Source: Sipunculus nudus (lineage: Eukaryota; Annelida; Sipuncula; Golfingiida; Sipunculidae). From it: a DNA stretch of 64,000 bases. The stretch's first letter is position 1. Every line of letters starts with the position of its first letter. Location: assembly GCA_026874595.1 (NCBI GenBank), contig CM049306.1, positions 10,933,019-10,997,018 on the forward strand, read 5' to 3'. Under the pieces are notes generated by a model that made no database searches, was not told the origin of the DNA, and worked only from the letters and a program-made list of their open reading frames with translations. The position numbers and the translations under genes are program-made. Below are positions 62,716 to 64,000 of the stretch, piece after piece.

Positions 62716-64000
62716 CTGAAATATCAGAAGTAAAATAGATAATGAGAAAAAAAAATCCAGCCTAACAATTATTTTTTAAAGCTAAATAATCTTAAGATAA
62801 ATTAATAACCTTTCATTTCTCATTCAGAGATAGGATAATCTTTTTTAATTATATATTTTACAAATTAACACAATGCCTATTCAGGAGTACCGGTACATAG
62901 CTTCAGAGTTAGGCTACCACCTGAAATAATCTATTCTAAATTATCAGCACTTAACATGGACCATGCTTCTATATAGAATTAAGAATGGCACATTTAATCC
63001 ATGGGTTAATGACCAAACTTTCTGATCTCAGATGACTTTCTAATGACTTTTTTAAATGGTTTGACCTAATGACCTCTGAACTGTACAGAAGTTATATTGC
63101 ATAACACTGACCGACATATTCACTGAGAGATAGATCAGCAGGAAGACAGATGAAAACCTGGCTGAACAATACTTAGTATATAATGTCAGATAATTAAATA
63201 AAGAACAATTTTTTACCCATTCAATACAGCTTAAACAGTTTGTTCATACTGTGGCACCATCTGGAGGACATTTATAAAACTAATGGCAAATGATTCTGCA
63301 TCCATTCTGTAGAAGATTTAACAAGGGACCTATGGGTCACGACGCTCAGCTGTTATATATGATAAAAAAATAATATTTAGAAATGAGGCACATGCTGGTT
63401 TTGTGTGGTAATAAATATAAGCTGTATTATGAGTTGTTGTTGTTTAGCTTATGTATGATTTTGATAGTACCTTTGGAGACAGGGAAGAGGATTGATTTCA
63501 TTTATTTTATTAACAAATGGAGTACTATTGTCACACAGATTTTGACTTGGCCATATAACTTATAAGCAGAATATATAATATAAGGGTTTAACTATTAATT
63601 AAATAAAAATTACAAATATTGTCCCAAATATAATTTTTATTAAAAATAATAAGAGAATCATATGATTTTTTTAAAATGAAATATAACTGAAATGATTATT
63701 AAAATAATATTAAAGAATATATTCATGAATGCATTCATGAATACATTTTGAAAGTATTTGCACTGGTATTCATATACTTTCATTTTTACCTGAATTCCCA
63801 TTCTTTATGCAAGAAATTTTATAATGGAGTACATAATCATATTCGTATTTAAATTCAATTACAAAGTATTCACACCATGTCTGGTATTTATTCAGTTTTC
63901 ACCAAACAATGATGTTGAGAATCCAGAATATACAAAATTCACACATTTAAATAATGATCATAAGTACCTGGTTTTATGGCTTTTATTTATATTAAAAAAT
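62716..64000 (-). other. Intron of the EEA1-like gene (partial)
   Basis: AT-rich. No upstream exon carrying the first FYVE CxxC pair was recognised before the window ends, so the last intron is at least 1,285 bp. Confidence 0.6.

Overview
This is an AT-rich eukaryotic window, most likely from a marine lophotrochozoan and probably a mollusc. The evidence is long introns with GT..AG borders, many long (AT)n and (G)n/(C)n tracts, tRNA-derived and core-type SINE remnants, a decayed LINE, and several small terminal-inverted-repeat elements carrying internal tandem repeats. There is no sign of bacterial gene organisation. Gene density is very low: most open frames of 60-140 codons are chance frames in repeats or intergenic DNA.

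Two protein-coding loci can be supported. (1) A complete four-exon gene on the + strand encodes a 195-residue neuronal calcium sensor (NCS) family EF-hand protein. The coding exons are 23830-23934, 45326-45481, 52769-52885 and 55856-56065. All three introns are phase 0, and intron 1 is about 21.4 kb. The protein has an N-terminal myristoylation-type start (Met-Gly), a degenerate EF1 with the family Cys-Pro-x-Gly signature, and three canonical calcium loops (EF2, EF3, EF4). (2) At the right edge, on the - strand, lies the last coding exon (62590-62715) of a FYVE-finger protein whose C-terminus closely resembles early endosome antigen 1 (EEA1). The rest of that gene lies beyond the window. The two genes converge, with their 3' ends facing each other across about 56.1-62.6 kb.

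Layout. 1-23.7 kb is intergenic and repeat-rich: a hAT-like non-autonomous element with an 8-bp target duplication (1372-2083), a tRNA-SINE (2.7 kb), four copies of one LTR-like repeat (2.9-12.9 kb) including a 1.02-kb tandem duplication, a fold-back element (5.46-5.98 kb), a 36-bp minisatellite (11.1-11.5 kb), a small palindromic MITE (16.5 kb), and a roughly 150-bp satellite array (19.75-21.5 kb) with recurrent AGGTCAnnnTGACCT palindromes. 23.8-45.3 kb is NCS exon 1 and intron 1, which holds a roughly 34-bp minisatellite (31.0-31.9 kb), a decayed LINE on the - strand (32.1-34.25 kb), and an 887-bp element bounded by inverted repeats with internal 150-bp repeats (43.26-44.15 kb). 45.3-56.1 kb is the remaining NCS exons. 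56.1-64 kb is the NCS 3' region, the convergent intergenic region, and the 3' UTR and last exon of the EEA1-like gene.

No prokaryotic-style operon, CRISPR array, rRNA or intact tRNA gene was seen. The most notable non-genic pattern is that several independent inverted-repeat-bounded elements each contain their own short tandem array.
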